A stretch of DNA of 64,000 bases, from contig CACNQE010000006.1 in assembly GCA_902622515.1 (NCBI GenBank), positions 1 to 64,000 on the forward strand, written 5' to 3'. Positions 52,732 through 61,750 of the stretch are shown here, in pieces. The translations under genes and the position numbers were made by a program. The stretch is from an uncultured SAR116 cluster alpha proteobacterium (lineage in GTDB: Bacteria; Pseudomonadota; Alphaproteobacteria; Puniceispirillales; Puniceispirillaceae). Each line of letters begins with the position of its first letter. The first letter of the stretch is position 1. The notes under the pieces are model-generated. The model was not told where the DNA came from. It was given only the letters and a program-made list of their open reading frames with translations, and searched no databases.

Positions 52732-54555
52732 ATGAATAAAATTTTTAAAATAATTAAGCGAGCGCAAACTTTAAAAAAAATAATATTATTTACAAGTTTG
52801 TGGGTTTTTACTTCTACTGCGTATGCAACTGAGTTGAAAATACTTCATATTAACGACCACCATTCTCATTTGAAACCTGACAGTCGAATGAGCTTAACTC
52901 TAGATGGGGTTTCAACCCGTGTTCGCTCGGGTGGAATGGCAGCAGTGGTAGCAAAATTTAAAGAATTAAGTAACAAAAGTAATAACTTACTAAAACTGCA
53001 CGCAGGAGATGCAATTTCAGGTTCCTTATTCTACACCTTGTTTAAGGGTGAAGCTGATGCAGCACTAATGAATGAAATTTGCTTTGATGCATATGCGCCA
53101 GGTAACCATGATTTTAATGAGGGTGACGCTGGTTTGGCAAAGTTTATTGATTTTCTGGCATCAGGAGAATGTAATACTTCGATATTGGCAGCTAATATTA
53201 AACCAAAAATTGGGATTTCAGCTCTAGCTCAACAGAGCGAGACTGATTATTTAGAGCCATACCTTATTACTGAAAAAGGAGGCAAAAAATTTGGGATAAT
53301 CGGCATCGATATAGTGCGCAAGACTGTCTTGTCGTCAAATCCTGATGAAACTACAGTTTTTCTAGATGAGGCTGAAACAGCTCAGAAAATGATTGATGAG
53401 CTCTCATCTCAGGGCATTAAACATATCATTTTACTAACTCACTATGGTTATGAAAACGAATTAGAGTTAGCCAAAACACTTAACGGTGTTGATATAATAA
53501 TTGGGGGTGATTCACACACTTTGTTGGGGGAGTTTCAAGATATAGGATTAAATGCTGAAGGACCTTATCCAACAATAGTTCGTGGTTCAAACGGAGATAA
53601 TGTCTGCGTTGCAACTGCATGGCAATATAGTCAGATAGTAGGAGAATTAGACGTTAAATTTAATTCTATGGGGGAAGTAGAAGAATGTAGCGGCATACCC
53701 CATTTGATGCTAGCAGACTCTTTCAAAAGAAAAGATAGCAGTGGTGAACGTATAGAAGTTGAAGGTTCCGAAAGGCAAGCTATTTATGATTATATCAATA
53801 AATATCCTCAGCTTTCTCTAGTTAAAGAAGATGCCAGCGCTAAATCAGTAATCAACAAGTACAATGCTGATGTGGATGTTCTGCTTTCTACAAAGATCGG
53901 AACAGTTAAAGAAAATCTATGCCTTGCTCGTATTCCAGGAGATGCAAGGTCAAAAATCTGTTCCCCTGCAGAGTCACAAATGCATGGGTCCGATATTTCC
54001 ATGGTTGTCGCTCACGCTTTTAGAGAAATGGCAAAAACAAGTGATATAGCAATACAAAATGGAGGAGGCGTTCGCACCGACATTAGCGCAGGAGATTTGA
54101 CAATGGGAGACGCATATAAATTGTTACCCTTCGCAAATACACTTGTGGAGATGGATATGACCGGTGAAGAGATCAAACAAGTGCTAGAAGAAGCAATAGA
54201 ATATGCTTTGCAACCTGATGGTTCTGACGGGGCTTATCCATATGCGGCAGGCCTTAGATGGAATGTTGATTTAACTAAGTCCGCAGGGGATCGTCTTAGT
54301 AACCTTGAGTTTAAAGGACCATCGAACAATAAATGGTTAAAATTAGATTTGGAAAACTCTTATCGTCTTGTAACCAACAACTATATCGCTGCGGGACGAG
54401 ACGGATATATTACCTTCAAAAGTGTAAAAAATGACGGGCGTTACTTAGACACCTACCTAGATTATGCGCAGTCATTTGTGGACTATGTTATTAATAGGGG
54501 TGCGATTGAAAAGCTTCCAGTATCTGAATACTCCACTCAATTAATAACTAAATAA
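52732..54555 (+). CDS. periplasmic 5'-nucleotidase / UshA family
   Basis: This 607-aa secreted hydrolase releases phosphate from nucleotides. A signal peptide (about 1-32, LFTSLWVFTSTAYA) is followed by the calcineurin-like domain: ILHINDHHSH (Asp42, His44), Asp93 in HAGDAISG, GNHDFNEG (124-131) and LLTHYG…GGDSHTLL. The C-terminal 5'-nucleotidase domain contains QNGGGVRTDISAGDLTMGDAYKLLPFAN. ATG 52,732 has AAGAGG upstream; a longer TTG start at 52,666 falls on the PHO-like site and is rejected. Two terminators follow. Confidence 0.93.
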   Translation: MNKIFKIIKRAQTLKKIILFTSLWVFTSTAYATELKILHINDHHSHLKPDSRMSLTLDGVSTRVRSGGMAAVVAKFKELSNKSNNLLKLHAGDAISGSLFYTLFKGEADAALMNEICFDAYAPGNHDFNEGDAGLAKFIDFLASGECNTSILAANIKPKIGISALAQQSETDYLEPYLITEKGGKKFGIIGIDIVRKTVLSSNPDETTVFLDEAETAQKMIDELSSQGIKHIILLTHYGYENELELAKTLNGVDIIIGGDSHTLLGEFQDIGLNAEGPYPTIVRGSNGDNVCVATAWQYSQIVGELDVKFNSMGEVEECSGIPHLMLADSFKRKDSSGERIEVEGSERQAIYDYINKYPQLSLVKEDASAKSVINKYNADVDVLLSTKIGTVKENLCLARIPGDARSKICSPAESQMHGSDISMVVAHAFREMAKTSDIAIQNGGGVRTDISAGDLTMGDAYKLLPFANTLVEMDMTGEEIKQVLEEAIEYALQPDGSDGAYPYAAGLRWNVDLTKSAGDRLSNLEFKGPSNNKWLKLDLENSYRLVTNNYIAAGRDGYITFKSVKNDGRYLDTYLDYAQSFVDYVINRGAIEKLPVSEYSTQLITK

Positions 54556-54565
54556 AAATAATAAT

Positions 54566-54589
54566 AAAGAGGATTTTTATCTCTTTTTT
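54566..54589 (+). terminator. rho-independent terminator of the nucleotidase gene
   Basis: AAAGAG-(9 nt)-CTCTTT is followed directly by TTT, 11 bp after the stop codon. Confidence 0.75.
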
Positions 54590-54614
54590 ACTAGTAAATT
54601 TTTCTCCCTAAACT

Positions 54615-54641
54615 AGGACTGCATTTATGTGGTCCTTTTTT
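54615..54641 (+). terminator. second terminator-like hairpin
   Basis: AGGAC-(12 nt)-GTCCT ends in a TTTTTT run. It may back up the preceding terminator. Confidence 0.6.
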
Positions 54642-54693
54642 AGTATATTGTATTTAGGTATATTTATAATTTTGACCTTAAGAGATAAAAAAG

Positions 54694-54711
54694 ATTTCAT
54701 AAAACTGACAT
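54694..54711 (+). promoter_or_regulatory. PHO-box-like site before the 64-aa gene
   Basis: ATTTCAT-AAAA-CTGACAT matches the consensus CTGTCAT-AAAA-CTGTCAT at 15 of 18 positions and lies 48 bp before the ATG at 54,760, the same spacing as at the nucleotidase gene. Confidence 0.75.
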
Positions 54712-54759
54712 AAATTTTCGATATCTAAGAAAATTGCGGTAATTTATGAAGGTGAAATT

Positions 54760-54954
54760 ATGAATATGTTCGCTCCAATTAAAATAATAGCAAATGTTTT
54801 GGGTATATCTCACGAAGAAACACAACTTTTAATGAACTCAAATAAAATTGTAACTATACATACCAAAGGTGAAATTTATCTCCAACCAGTGCAATTCGAG
54901 CATACTGTTTTTTCTGATGAAATCTTTTTAAATAATCAAATAGAGCTATTCTGA
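54760..54954 (+). CDS. small PHO-associated protein, 64 aa, unknown
   Basis: This soluble protein (MNMFAPIKIIANVLGISHEE…) has a helical N-terminus with TQLLMNSNKIV and a beta-like C-terminus (HTKGEIYLQPVQFEHTVF). No family is recognised. AAGGTG lies 6 bases before the ATG. A good PHO-like site and two upstream terminators show that it has its own promoter, which supports it being a real, phosphate-regulated gene. Confidence 0.65.
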   Translation: MNMFAPIKIIANVLGISHEETQLLMNSNKIVTIHTKGEIYLQPVQFEHTVFSDEIFLNNQIELF

Positions 54955-55129
54955 CTACTTTTATTCTTGTTGGTAAGATGAGGGAAGACCAGTCCTTTTC
55001 TTCGCGCTCTTTTTTTAGCCTTAATCTGTAGCGGTTTGGATGGAAATGATGAAGAGAGGTAGACAAAAAACGCTTTAAAATATCCTCTAGTTTCAGAAAT
55101 TTAACGCTAGCTCTAAATTCCACCCTTAA

Positions 55130-55387
55130 AAAAACCCCATTCGATAAAGATTGCCAATCCATTAACCCTGGCCCTTCCTAAAGTTCCAGAGTTGCTTAGC
55201 AAAAGGCTCAAGAAACCCCGAAGAGCAGTTAAATGAGATCAAAGATGGCTATTGGATTACAAACATTGGTTCAGGTAAGGTTTTGATAGTTGACCATATC
55301 TGCTTATATGATAAGCTATTGATATAACTGGAAACAGCCTTGAAATGGTGCTGTGTATAGGCTTCTAACCCCTCTTCGCCCGCTCCA
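55130..55387 (+). repeat. island right-end repeat D with attR
   Basis: It matches the inverted copy A over its whole length but lacks the GC hairpin (AACCCTG is joined directly to GCCCTTCCT). It ends with attR, CTTCGCCCGCTCCA (55,374-55,387), a direct repeat of the tRNA-Gly 3' end. The T-arm-like part, GGCTTCTAACCCCTCTTCG, is altered, so it is not a working tRNA end. The stretch 54,955-55,129 before it shows no gene. Confidence 0.88.
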
Positions 55388-55544
55388 ATTCTCATATAAA
55401 CTGTGCCGTTGACTGTGGTCCATGTATATGAATATAAACATTTTTATTGTTTTGATAAGAAGTTGGTGTATTACATATTTGTATCAGTTAGTGCAACGAG
55501 AGATTGATAAAAACATCCCGAGTAGTATCTCATAAGTAAACCGG

Positions 55545-55649
55545 AACTTGGCACTTTACCTCAACTAAAAAAGTGTTAAGCTAGTGCTTAGGAAAATAGT
55601 GGTGTTCTAATGTTTCGTTTAGGCTTTAAACCTCCCTTCACCCACACCC
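55545..55649 (+). repeat. degenerate right-end and att scar outside the island border
   Basis: GGCACTTTACC and AAGTGTTAAGCTAGTG match the right-end words of copies B and E. At 55,618-55,649 the sequence TTTAGGCTTTAAACC then TCCCTTCACCCACACC follows the tRNA-Gly att region (TATAGGCTTCGAACC, CCTCTTCGCCCGCTCC) with transitions. It looks like a fossil border of an older insertion. The remaining bases up to 55,692 show nothing else. Confidence 0.55.
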
Positions 55650-55692
55650 GACATATTTTAAACTGTGAGTTTTAAGTTCAAGAGAGAATATA

Positions 55693-56085
55693 TTGTCCAA
55701 AAAAAATGAAAAAAATGTAATAAGCACTACAAAACCAGAAATGACTTTAGGTGGACGAATTACGCAACTTAGAATCGACGGCGGTTATGACAGTTATGAT
55801 CTATCTAAACAACTTGGGGTCAAACTTGAAACTTATGAATCTTGGGAATTAGATAGGAGTGAGCCTCGAATTAATAAATTAGTAGCACTTGCTGCTATTC
55901 TTGGGGTGTCGCCTACTTACTTACTTGCAGAAGAAGGTCATAAAGGAATAAATAAAGCAAAAAAAACTTCCCGCCATAATATTAAAGTTATAACACTTCA
56001 ACAGAAAGTATTATTTTTAGAAGCACAATTAAAAGAAAATTTAAAACAACTAAAAAAAATATCTCGTGATATAAGTAACCTATAA
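55693..56085 (+). CDS. XRE family helix-turn-helix regulator
   Basis: This 130-aa protein has an N-terminal HTH_3 domain (about 18-75: LGGRITQLRIDGGYDSYDLS, KQLGVKLETYESWELDRSEP, INKLVALAAILGVSPTYLL) and a C-terminal coiled coil (VLFLEAQLKENLKQLKKIS) that likely dimerises. The start is TTG with AAGAGAGAATATA before it; no in-frame ATG occurs before residue 17. It could regulate the island or be a chromosomal neighbour, since it sits between the outer att scar and a decayed VOC gene. Confidence 0.8.
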   Translation: MSKKNEKNVISTTKPEMTLGGRITQLRIDGGYDSYDLSKQLGVKLETYESWELDRSEPRINKLVALAAILGVSPTYLLAEEGHKGINKAKKTSRHNIKVITLQQKVLFLEAQLKENLKQLKKISRDISNL

Positions 56086-56124
56086 TTTTTTTATAAACAA
56101 CAAATTTCACTCTAATTCAAATTC

Positions 56125-56512
56125 ATGCTTACCAAAGACCACATAATTCTAACAGTAGAAGATATTAATAAGACATTTCATTTTATACAGATATTTTAGG
56201 AATGAATTTAAATGAGTTTACTCCGATTGAAGCCTCGAAACCAAGATTTGCACCTCAATTTGGCAATCAGAAAATAGTATTCACTAAGCACAACTTCTTC
56301 TCAAACCACACCCGAAAAATCCAACTTGTGGGAGTGTCGATATTTGCTTTTTAAGTGACGTTTCTATTTATTCTTGAATTGAGGCGTTTAAAAAACATTC
56401 GATTATAATAGAGGATAGTCTAGTCCAGAGGAGTGGGGCAATTGGTCCTGAAGTTTCTCAATATTTAAGAGATCCAGATGGAAATTTAATCGAAATAGCT
56501 AACCAGAATTAA
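56125..56512 (+). pseudogene. VOC/glyoxalase family gene, frameshifted
   Basis: Joining frames gives LTVEDINKTFHF, YTDILGMNLNEFTPIEASKP, RFAPQFGNQKI and, at the end, QYLRDPDGNLIEIANQN, the typical first and last segments of a ~125-aa VOC-fold protein. At least two single-base deletions (near 56,190 and near 56,340) break the frame. The stop at 56,510-56,512 overlaps the end of ugd by 4 bp in the convergent direction. Confidence 0.85.
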
Positions 56513-57816
56513 ACCCTTCCAATTGAACTATAATTTAAGCCCGCACCCCTCATCTCATTAGGTGAATAAATATTTCTCAAGTCGACAACCACATTACCGT
56601 TCATCAAATCTGAAAATTTTGAAGCCGAGATTGCTCTAAATTCATTCCATTCCGTAATTATAACACATACATCAGCTCCTCTAATGCAGTTTTCTGAATT
56701 TTCAGCAAAAACGACTTTATCTTGCATAAGGGATTTTGCTTCATTCATTGCAGCTGGATCATACGCTATAATATTAGCTCCTTTTGAATATAATTCCGAA
56801 ATTATTTCCAACGCAGGACTATCCCTCATATCGTCCGTCTCAGGCTTAAACGCCAACCCTAAAATGCTAACTTTCTTATTTTTAATTCCTGTTTTAAGCC
56901 GTGAAATTATCCTTTGCACCATAGAGAGTTTACGTTCTTGATTATAACTTACAACTTCCTTGACAATCGAAATGTGACCTCCAACTTGCTCTGCCGTTTT
57001 TACAAGAGCTATAGTGTCCTTAGGAAAACAAGAACCTCCAAACCCTGGTCCTGGATGCAAAAACTTTGATCCAATTCTTTTATCCAATCCCATTCCTTTT
57101 GCCACATCATGAACGTCTGCTCCAACCTTTTCACATAAGTCAGCAATTTGGTTAATATAAGAAATCTTTACTGCCAAAAATGCATTGGCTGCATACTTAA
57201 TTAATTCTGCCGTCTCTAGATCCGTAAATTGAATAGGAGTTTCTCTCAAGTTTAATGGGCTGTAAACTTTTTCTAACACAATTTTTGCCTTTTTTTCCAT
57301 CACACCGACAACCACTCTGTCTGGACGCATAAAATCATTTATTGCAGAACCCTCTCTCAAGAACTCAGGATTTGATGCCACATCAAAATTCAAATCTGAT
57401 CTTTTTTGTTGTATTATTTTAAAGATTTTTTTTCCCGTTCCCACAGGAACAGTTGATTTAGTAACAATAACTGTATATCCAGATATATACTCAGCGATTT
57501 CCTCGGCTGCATCAAACACATAGCTCAGATCAGCATGTCCATCTCCTCGTCGTGTTGGTGTTCCGACAGCTATAAATACAACATCAGCATCAGCTACTGT
57601 GTGATTTAAATCGGTTGTAAATGAAAGCCTACCAGCATCCTGATTTTTCTTTACCAAGACATCGAGGCCTGGTTCATAAATAGGCATTTTATTTGACTTT
57701 AGCTGACTAACTTTATCCTCATTTTTATCTACACAACTGACATTAAAACCAAATTCTGAAAAACATGCGCCAGATACAAGTCCAACATATCCAGTTCCAA
57801 TCATTGCTATTTGCAT
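56509..57816 (-). CDS. ugd: UDP-glucose 6-dehydrogenase
   Basis: This 435-aa enzyme oxidises UDP-glucose to UDP-glucuronate. It has the N-terminal Rossmann motif MIGTGYVGLVSGA, GTPTRRGDGHADLSYV, a SNPEFLREGSAI motif, the catalytic cysteine in PGFGGSCFPKD (about 256-266), and a C-terminal NAD-linked domain with LGLAFKPETDDMRDSPAL. It is divergent from galU, which makes its substrate. Confidence 0.95.
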   Translation of the reverse strand: MQIAMIGTGYVGLVSGACFSEFGFNVSCVDKNEDKVSQLKSNKMPIYEPGLDVLVKKNQDAGRLSFTTDLNHTVADADVVFIAVGTPTRRGDGHADLSYVFDAAEEIAEYISGYTVIVTKSTVPVGTGKKIFKIIQQKRSDLNFDVASNPEFLREGSAINDFMRPDRVVVGVMEKKAKIVLEKVYSPLNLRETPIQFTDLETAELIKYAANAFLAVKISYINQIADLCEKVGADVHDVAKGMGLDKRIGSKFLHPGPGFGGSCFPKDTIALVKTAEQVGGHISIVKEVVSYNQERKLSMVQRIISRLKTGIKNKKVSILGLAFKPETDDMRDSPALEIISELYSKGANIIAYDPAAMNEAKSLMQDKVVFAENSENCIRGADVCVIITEWNEFRAISASKFSDLMNGNVVVDLRNIYSPNEMRGAGLNYSSIGRV

Positions 57817-57961
57817 TTGTAACCTCTTTGATTTCTTTCAGTTTTAAAGTATGGTAATTTTTTGACTTTTGTATGATTAAATAAGTATTATAATTTTTTA
57901 AAAAGTTTCGGATACTAATAAAAATCTTTCATAAGCTTTTACGACTGAATATAGGTGTAAA

Positions 57962-58816
57962 ATGAAAATCAGAAAAGCTATTTTTCCTGTGGGTGGTTTA
58001 GGAACAAGATTTTTGCCAGCAACAAAAGCGTTACCCAAGGAAATGCTTCCTGTAGTTGATAAACCATTAATCCAATACGCTGTTGAAGAGGCTGCCGAAG
58101 CAGGGATTGAAGAGTATATTTTTGTGACTGGAAGAAATAAATCAGCTATTGAAGATCACTTTGATCATTCAACAGAATTAGAGACATTATTACACGTCAA
58201 AGGAAAAAATGAAGCGCTTCTTGCGGTCCAAGAAATGATGAAGCCACCTGGTTCTATATCTTATGTAAGGCAACAAGAGCCTGCTGGACTTGGTCACGCT
58301 GTTTGGTGCGCTAGAAACATTGTTGCAAATGAGCCTGTCTCTGTTTTGCTTGCTGACGACCTAATTTTAGGAAAACCTGCGCTGAAAGAAATGTGTGATG
58401 CATGGAAGGGGGGTAATATGGTAGCTACTATGAAAGTTGATCCGGAACAAACTGCGTCATATGGAATTATTACCCCTGGAGAAACATTTGGAGATCTTAT
58501 TGAAGTTCATGGTTTGGTTGAAAAACCTAAACCAAAAGATGCTCCATCAGCAATAGCTATAGTTGGGCGATATATTATTCAGCCATCTGTTTTTACTACT
58601 TTGTCAACCCAGTCTAAAGGTGCAGGTGGGGAAATCCAGCTCACAGATGCTTTGAGTAGAGAAATAGGGAAAGCGCCTTTTTTTGGTTATCATTTTTCTG
58701 GAAAACGATTTGACTGTGGCTCAAAATTAGGATTTCTTCAGGCAAATATAGCGTTTGCTCTTCAAAGACAAGATTTGAAGGGCCCTCTTCAAAATTGGAT
58801 CAAGAATCAATTTTAG
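57962..58816 (+). CDS. galU: UTP-glucose-1-phosphate uridylyltransferase
   Basis: This 284-aa nucleotidyltransferase makes UDP-glucose. Its signatures are PVGGLGTRFLPATKALPKEMLPVVDKPLIQYAVEEA, QQEPAGLGHAVWCAR, LLADDL, VEKPKPKDAPS and GKRFDCGSKLGF. It is paired with ugd across a 145-bp divergent promoter region. Confidence 0.95.
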   Translation: MKIRKAIFPVGGLGTRFLPATKALPKEMLPVVDKPLIQYAVEEAAEAGIEEYIFVTGRNKSAIEDHFDHSTELETLLHVKGKNEALLAVQEMMKPPGSISYVRQQEPAGLGHAVWCARNIVANEPVSVLLADDLILGKPALKEMCDAWKGGNMVATMKVDPEQTASYGIITPGETFGDLIEVHGLVEKPKPKDAPSAIAIVGRYIIQPSVFTTLSTQSKGAGGEIQLTDALSREIGKAPFFGYHFSGKRFDCGSKLGFLQANIAFALQRQDLKGPLQNWIKNQF

Positions 58817-58995
58817 ATGATGATACCACTTTAGATTTTGTAGTATTCGAAAAAATGGAAAGCTATTCCACAATATAAAATGAAAATTTTGTGTAGGTGT
58901 TTGTCACAGGATAATATAAATTATTGTTTTAAATACATATCTGTTTAAGATGCATTTTAAAGCAAACTTGATAGAGATAATATTAGGGTGTGAAA

Positions 58996-61152
58996 ATGAC
59001 TTATATTTCTTTTGGAAATCTATCCATCGATGAAAACTTGTTTAGTTTTGTAAACAACGAATTGCTATCTGGACTGAACATAGACCTAGATAAGTTCTGG
59101 GCAGATTTTGAAAAGGCTACCGAAACACTTACACCTAAAAACCGGCAGCTTTTGCAAAAGCGAGAAAAATTGCAAAAAGAATTAAACCGTTGGCTGAATG
59201 AAAATAAGGCATCAGGCATTGATTCTGAGCAATACACTTTCTTCTTGAAAGAAATTGGTTACTTACTCCCTGAAGGAAATGATTTTCAAATTGAAACATC
59301 AAATATAGATGATGAAATATCGACTATTGCTGGTCCACAGCTAGTCGTTCCAGTTATGAATGCGAGATATGCATTAAACGCTGCAAATGCTAGATGGGGT
59401 TCTCTTTATGATGCTTTATATGGAACGGACGTAATTTCAGAAAATGATGATGCTAAAAAATCCACTGCCTATAATCCTAAAAGAGGTGAGAAAGTAATCA
59501 GCTATGCTAGAGGGGTTCTTGATGTTCATAGCCCATTAAAAGATGCCTTATGGAAAGATGTCACTGGATTTTCAGTTTCAGAAGGATCATTATTGGTTTT
59601 TATTGGTAAAACATCTACAACTCTCGAAGATAACCTGCAATTTTCTGGCTATCGTGGCTCAACTGATAAGCCAGATGCTATATTGCTTAAAAAAAACAAT
59701 CTTCATATAGAAATTTTAATTGACCCTGAGGGCATGATTGGAAAATCGGATAACGCTGGCATTAATGATATAATAGTAGAAGCTGCTATCTCTACCATAA
59801 TGGATTGCGAAGACTCTGTTGCCGCAGTTGATGCCGAAGACAAAGTTCTTGCTTATCAAAACTGGCTTGGCCTTATGAGAGGTGACTTATCTGTTGAAAT
59901 GAAGAAGGAGGGTAAAAGCTTCACGCGAAAACTTAACCCAGATAAATTTTTTACTTCACCAAATGGTGATACTCTAATTCTGCACGGACGGTCATTAATG
60001 TTAATTCGAAATGTTGGTCACTTGATGACGAATCCAGCTATTTTACTTAAAGATAAAAGTGAAATTCCAGAGGGTATATTAGACGCTTTTATGACTGTAT
60101 TGGGGGCAATGTATGACTTTAAAGTAAATGGCAATTCTAGAACCAATTCAATATATATTGTTAAACCAAAAATGCATGGGCCTGAAGAGGTGGCTTTTGC
60201 TTGCGAAATTTTTGACACGGTTGAGACCGTTTTAAACTTGCCTCCTAACACTGCTAAAATTGGTATTATGGATGAAGAGAGGAGAACAACTGTCAATTTA
60301 AAGGAATGCATAAGAGCAGCTAAAAGCAGGGTGGCTTTCATTAACACAGGGTTTCTTGATAGAACGGGAGATGAAATTCATACATCTATGAATGCTGGAG
60401 CAATGATAAGAAAAGCAGATATGAAACAGGCAGCATGGATCAGCGCTTATGAGAACTGGAATGTAGATATCGGGCTTGCGTGTGGATTTTCAGGAAAAGC
60501 ACAAATTGGCAAAGGTATGTGGGCAATGCCTGATTTAATGAATGAAATGATGAAACAGAAAATTGGTCATCCTGATGCTGGCGCAAACTGTGCTTGGGTA
60601 CCTTCTCCTACAGCTGCTACTTTACATGCACTACACTATCATCAAGTTAACGTGTTTGAAAAACACGCAGAAATAGCAAAACGTAAGCGTGCAGAATTAT
60701 CCGATATATTGACAATACCAACTGCAAAAAGGCCAAATTGGTCGGATAATGATATACAGCAGGAATTAGAGAATAATGCTCAAGGTATTTTAGGTTATGT
60801 CGTCAGATGGATAGATCAAGGTGTTGGGTGCTCAAAAGTACCTGATATCCACAATATTGGTTTAATGGAAGATAGAGCCACCTTGCGAATTTCTTCGCAA
60901 CATATGGCAAACTGGATTCATCATGGAATTTGTACGGAAGAACAGGTAATGAAAGTAATGAAGAAAATGGCTTTTATTGTGGATAAACAAAATAGTATGG
61001 ATGAGCATTATAAACCAATGAGTGACAGTTTTGAGACCTCAATTGCTTTTAAAGCGGCCTGTGACCTCGTATTTAGAGGTTTAAATCAGCCATCTGGTTA
61101 CACCGAACCAATACTTCACAAACGAAGACTTGAAAAAAAATCTGCTTTATAA
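58996..61152 (+). CDS. glcB: malate synthase G
   Basis: This ~718-aa enzyme condenses glyoxylate and acetyl-CoA to malate. It shows [23 protein letters not shown], the catalytic region [71 protein letters not shown], and C-terminal [17 protein letters not shown] 58,996 has AGGGTG upstream; GTG 58,990 is an alternative. No isocitrate lyase is in the window, so glyoxylate could come from glycolate or purines. apt follows after 3 bp. Confidence 0.95.
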   Translation: MTYISFGNLSIDENLFSFVNNELLSGLNIDLDKFWADFEKATETLTPKNRQLLQKREKLQKELNRWLNENKASGIDSEQYTFFLKEIGYLLPEGNDFQIETSNIDDEISTIAGPQLVVPVMNARYALNAANARWGSLYDALYGTDVISENDDAKKSTAYNPKRGEKVISYARGVLDVHSPLKDALWKDVTGFSVSEGSLLVFIGKTSTTLEDNLQFSGYRGSTDKPDAILLKKNNLHIEILIDPEGMIGKSDNAGINDIIVEAAISTIMDCEDSVAAVDAEDKVLAYQNWLGLMRGDLSVEMKKEGKSFTRKLNPDKFFTSPNGDTLILHGRSLMLIRNVGHLMTNPAILLKDKSEIPEGILDAFMTVLGAMYDFKVNGNSRTNSIYIVKPKMHGPEEVAFACEIFDTVETVLNLPPNTAKIGIMDEERRTTVNLKECIRAAKSRVAFINTGFLDRTGDEIHTSMNAGAMIRKADMKQAAWISAYENWNVDIGLACGFSGKAQIGKGMWAMPDLMNEMMKQKIGHPDAGANCAWVPSPTAATLHALHYHQVNVFEKHAEIAKRKRAELSDILTIPTAKRPNWSDNDIQQELENNAQGILGYVVRWIDQGVGCSKVPDIHNIGLMEDRATLRISSQHMANWIHHGICTEEQVMKVMKKMAFIVDKQNSMDEHYKPMSDSFETSIAFKAACDLVFRGLNQPSGYTEPILHKRRLEKKSAL

Positions 61153-61155
61153 GCT

Positions 61156-61719
61156 TTGAATAGCAAAATAAATGAGACCAATTTGACAACTAAAAAATCG
61201 AAGCTTTTACTGGACAAACATATCGCAAAAATTCCTAATTTCCCCAAAAAAGGAATAACATTTTATGATATAAGTCCAATTTTAGAATCTCCAAAATTAT
61301 TAAAACAAACAATAGATGCTCTATGTGAAGAAGCCACCGTTTTTAAACCTGATTTAATTTGCGGAATAGATGCCCGGGGATTTTTATTTGCCACACCGCT
61401 TGCATATAACTTGAATTGTGGCGTTATAATGATAAGAAAATCAAATAAACTTCCAGGAAAAGTTCTCGTGCAAAGTTATGAACTAGAATATGGTTCTTCT
61501 GAATTATCCATTCAAACAGAACGGCAATTATCCGGAAAACGTATTTTAGTTATTGACGATTTAATAGCCACAGGTGGCTCTTTAAATGCGTCTCAGGCCC
61601 TTATAAAAAAAGCAAGCGGCATTATATGTGGTGCATTATGTATTATTGAACTTACAGAATTAAAAGGCAGGGAAAAATTAATGTGCCCTATTGTTTCATT
61701 ACAAACTTACAGGTTTTAG
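61156..61719 (+). CDS. apt: adenine phosphoribosyltransferase
   Basis: This 187-aa purine-salvage enzyme makes AMP from adenine and PRPP. It has IAKIPNFPKKGITFYDISPIL, DLICGIDARGFLFATPLAY, IRKSNKLPGKV and the PRPP loop ILVIDDLIATGGSL. The start is TTG, 3 bases after the malate synthase stop; no in-frame ATG is near. It is slightly longer at the N-terminus than usual, so a TTG nine codons in is also possible. Confidence 0.9.
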   Translation: MNSKINETNLTTKKSKLLLDKHIAKIPNFPKKGITFYDISPILESPKLLKQTIDALCEEATVFKPDLICGIDARGFLFATPLAYNLNCGVIMIRKSNKLPGKVLVQSYELEYGSSELSIQTERQLSGKRILVIDDLIATGGSLNASQALIKKASGIICGALCIIELTELKGREKLMCPIVSLQTYRF

Positions 61720-61750
61720 GTTGTAATATTTATATTTTAAGAGTTTTATG

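Larger units (their letters stand above)
19849..55387. mobile_element. 35.5-kb mosaic genomic island integrated at tRNA-Gly
   Basis: The left border is the 3' end of tRNA-Gly (19,835-19,848) and the right border is a direct 14-bp copy, CTTCGCCCGCTCCA, at 55,374-55,387. A tyrosine integrase starts 86 bp inside the left border. Internal copies of the border sequences (near 21,150, 23,640, 49,670 and 52,420) separate cargo modules whose base composition differs visibly: AT-rich phosphate block, GC-richer polymerase, polyol and ABC-exporter modules. No conjugation or capsid genes are seen, so transfer would need help. The inverted internal copies suggest several insertions or an inversion. Confidence 0.8.

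Noticed and set aside
19849-55387. Prophage or conjugative element
   Set aside because: No capsid, terminase, tail, lysis, relaxase or type IV secretion genes are recognisable; only an integrase and a polymerase mini-element are.
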